In this document: positions 5,505 through 7,048 of the stretch, one piece after another
Layout of the letters: every line of letters begins with the position of its first letter
Position numbering within the stretch: position 1 is the first letter of the stretch
Source: an uncultured Chloroflexota bacterium
Lineage (GTDB): Bacteria > Chloroflexota > Dehalococcoidia > Dehalococcoidales > RBG-16-60-22
Assembly: GCA_903915565.1 (NCBI GenBank)
Contig: CAIWTG010000266.1
Coordinates: 1-7,048, forward strand
Reading direction: 5' to 3'
DNA length: 7,048 nucleotides
Notes under the pieces: generated by a model
Databases searched by the model: none
Seen by the model: only the letters and a program-made list of their open reading frames with translations
Told to the model about the DNA's origin: nothing
Translations under genes and position numbers: made by a program

Positions 5505-5513
5505 GGCTTTTAT

Positions 5514-5993
5514 ATGGTCTATAACGAAAAACAAATGCTAAACGCCCTGCACAAGCACGGCTACAAAGTTACGCCGCAGCGCCGTGTCATAATCGGCGTC
5601 ATTATGAATTCTCATGAGCACCTGACGCCGGCCGCTCTGCACGAAAGAGTTCTTCGCTTGGACCCCTCCGTCGGGCTGGTGACGGTTTACCGCACCATCG
5701 AAATTCTTACGGAGCTGGGCTTTATCTGTGAGATGCATGCCGGCGGCGGTAGCCGCAGCTATTTAATGCGCCGCCCCTCCGAGCATCACCACCACCTAAT
5801 TTGTTCCGATTGTGGCAAGGTGATTGATTTTACAGACTGCGACCTGGATAAACTGGAGCACCGTCTGGCTCAAGAGAACAAATTTAAGATTGATAGTCAT
5901 TTATTAGAATTCCTGGGACAATGCCGCGAGTGCAATAAAAAAACATTAATTAACGTTGTAACCAATCAAGATAAAAGTGTTCCTTCAAGATGA
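5514..5993 (+). CDS. Fur-family metalloregulator, possibly Zur-like
   Basis: This 159-residue DNA-binding repressor is of the Fur superfamily. The N-terminal winged helix carries GYKVTPQRRVII (16-27) and the recognition helix SVGLVTVYRTIEIL (52-65). The dimerisation and metal domain holds SEHHHHLICSDCGKVIDF (89-106). Cys97/Cys100 with Cys137/Cys140 (GQCREC) form the structural zinc site, and His91-94, Asp105 and His129 are likely sensory-site ligands. Fur, Zur, PerR and Mur cannot be separated reliably from these residues. Co-transcription with a ZnuA/TroA-type binding protein makes zinc or manganese most likely, which is inference. No clear Shine-Dalgarno precedes the ATG, and the in-frame ATG at codon 8 is no better. 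The gene is first in its operon and is followed after 22 bp by lgt. Confidence 0.92.
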   Translation: MVYNEKQMLNALHKHGYKVTPQRRVIIGVIMNSHEHLTPAALHERVLRLDPSVGLVTVYRTIEILTELGFICEMHAGGGSRSYLMRRPSEHHHHLICSDCGKVIDFTDCDLDKLEHRLAQENKFKIDSHLLEFLGQCRECNKKTLINVVTNQDKSVPSR

Positions 5994-6015
5994 ATATTAT
6001 TAGGATGACATTGTA

Positions 6016-6798
6016 GTGATATCTGATATTAACATAGGTCCTTTTTCTGTACATCTGTACGGGATAATGCTTGCTACCGGTGTAATTGCTTGTTTAATAG
6101 TGTCTTATATAGAGGCAAAGAGGCGCGGAGAACCGCTGCATCATCTTCTTAACATGGCTCTAATCGTTATTCCTTTGGGCGCCATCGGCGCCCGACTCTA
6201 CAACGTTATAGACCAGTGGAGCTATTACAGCCAACACCCATCAGCAATATTCGGATTTGCCGGACTGGGGATTTATGGCGCTGTTATCGGAGGTACCCTA
6301 GGAATCATTATCTATACCAAGTGGAAAAAAATCAGCACGCTACGCTGGCTGGATATCGTTGCTCCCGGTCTTATCCTGGCACAGGCCATTGGCAGATGGG
6401 GCAATTTCTTTAATCAGGAGCTTTATGGTTATCCTACCGACCTTCCCTGGGCTATCTATATTGACCCTGCTCACCGCCTCCCCGGTTATGAAATTTACGA
6501 TTATTACCACCCGCTCTTTTTTTATGAATTTATCTGGGATTTGACTGGCTTTATTGTACTTATGATAATCGGGAGAAAATTCAAGATCAAACTTTTTAAT
6601 GGAGATTTATTTTTGGTTTATCTCATTTATTACGGTATCGGGAGATTCATTCTTGAAGGGCTGAAAATTGATGTCTGGACTATCGCCGGTTTTCCCACGG
6701 CACGGTGGATAGCAAGTATAGCGGTTATAGGTTCTATAGTGCTGATTCTATATCGGCATTACTGGAGGAAACGGATTACGCGGGGAGATTTATCATGA
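6016..6798 (+). CDS. lgt: Phosphatidylglycerol-prolipoprotein diacylglyceryl transferase
   Basis: Integral membrane enzyme of 260 residues that moves diacylglycerol from phosphatidylglycerol to the lipobox cysteine of prolipoproteins, the first step of lipoprotein maturation. About seven hydrophobic segments are visible (roughly 12-31, 45-65, 83-100, 112-126, 167-186, 197-212, 226-246). The family signature is at 126-138, GRWGNFFNQELYG, with Arg127, Asn130 and Glu135. IYYGIGRFILEG (204-215) holds Arg210, matching the second essential Arg of E. coli Lgt. The position of E. coli His103 (in SFHGG) reads GIYGA, with Tyr87, a variation I believe occurs in other Lgt proteins. Start: GTG with AGGA (6002-6005) 10 nt before. 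An ATG at 6005 opens only a three-codon frame ending at TAG across the GTG, and is ignored. The stop overlaps the next ATG (ATGA). Confidence 0.96.
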   Translation: MISDINIGPFSVHLYGIMLATGVIACLIVSYIEAKRRGEPLHHLLNMALIVIPLGAIGARLYNVIDQWSYYSQHPSAIFGFAGLGIYGAVIGGTLGIIIYTKWKKISTLRWLDIVAPGLILAQAIGRWGNFFNQELYGYPTDLPWAIYIDPAHRLPGYEIYDYYHPLFFYEFIWDLTGFIVLMIIGRKFKIKLFNGDLFLVYLIYYGIGRFILEGLKIDVWTIAGFPTARWIASIAVIGSIVLILYRHYWRKRITRGDLS

Positions 6799-7048
6799 AT
6801 GGCTACGGCAAGATGAGAGGCAAATTAGTATTACTATCCGTTTTTACGGTGCTGCTCCTTTTTACCATGCTGGCCTGTCAGCCGGGCGTAAGCACAACTG
6901 ATAGCAGCAAGAAGTCTATTGTTGTTACCTATTCAATCCTTGGCTCTATAGTTAAAGACCTGGTTGGTGACCAAGCAACTGTGATTGTCTCAATACCTAA
7001 TGGATTGGACCCGCACGAATGGGAGCCATCCGCTAAAGATATAGAAAC
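6795..7048 (+). CDS. Metal-binding lipoprotein of an ABC transporter (ZnuA/TroA type), 3' end outside window
   Basis: The first 84 codons of a cluster A-I periplasmic or membrane-anchored binding protein that would deliver zinc or manganese to an ABC importer. Residues 1-28 are a lipoprotein signal peptide: basic start (K6, R8, K10), hydrophobic core (11-27), and the cleavage site TMLA before Cys28. This lipobox is imperfect, with Met at -3 and Leu at -2. The mature part begins with a Ser/Thr/Lys linker. IVVTYSILGSIVKDLVGD (42-59) is the family's first strand and helix, and PNGLDPHEWEPSAKDI (68-83) carries His74, the first metal ligand of ZnuA/TroA proteins. The start ATG overlaps the lgt stop and has GGGGAG 7 nt upstream. 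Later ligands lie outside the window, so zinc versus manganese cannot be decided. The frame stays open to the window end. Confidence 0.9.
   Translation, partial: MNGYGKMRGKLVLLSVFTVLLLFTMLACQPGVSTTDSSKKSIVVTYSILGSIVKDLVGDQATVIVSIPNGLDPHEWEPSAKDIE

Noticed and set aside
6005..6016. Three-codon ATG-ACA-TTG-TAG frame overlapping the lgt start
   Set aside because: Its ATG overlaps the AGGA that serves the GTG of lgt, and the frame is too short to support as a gene.

Overview
The window looks like chromosomal DNA of an anaerobic bacterium of roughly 50% GC (estimated by eye). The main pointer is a fused-domain indolepyruvate:ferredoxin oxidoreductase (iorA-iorB) with a co-transcribed aminotransferase, an oxygen-sensitive route for fermenting aromatic amino acids. 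The gene content would suit Chloroflexota (Dehalococcoidia-like) or other anaerobes. That placement is an impression and cannot be proved from the sequence. No mobile element, CRISPR array, rRNA or tRNA is visible.

Layout: leftward transcription occupies 1-5324 and rightward transcription 5452-7048, diverging from a control region at about 5295-5513. Leftward, a consensus promoter (TTGACA-18-TATAAT) drives iorA, iorB and a class I aminotransferase, which overlap one another head to tail. Directly after them a second consensus promoter (TTGACA-17-TACAAT) starts a roughly 200-nt leader in front of a GNAT acetyltransferase gene and a DinB-like four-helix-bundle gene. This leader is the most interesting part of the window. 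It encodes a 29-codon peptide whose last codons can form an 18-nt stem with downstream RNA. That stem excludes a GC-rich hairpin placed just before the acetyltransferase ribosome binding site. The arrangement is that of a translation-sensing attenuator, as known for some inducible antibiotic-resistance genes. A further promoter at 79-108 points left out of the window.

Rightward, a strong extended -10 promoter with a Fur-type inverted repeat on its start site drives a Fur-family metalloregulator, prolipoprotein diacylglyceryl transferase (lgt) and the start of a lipoprotein-type metal-binding ABC transporter component (ZnuA/TroA type), cut by the window end. lgt and the binding-protein gene overlap by ATGA. 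The set reads as a metal-sensing and uptake operon that also carries the enzyme that lipidates its binding protein.
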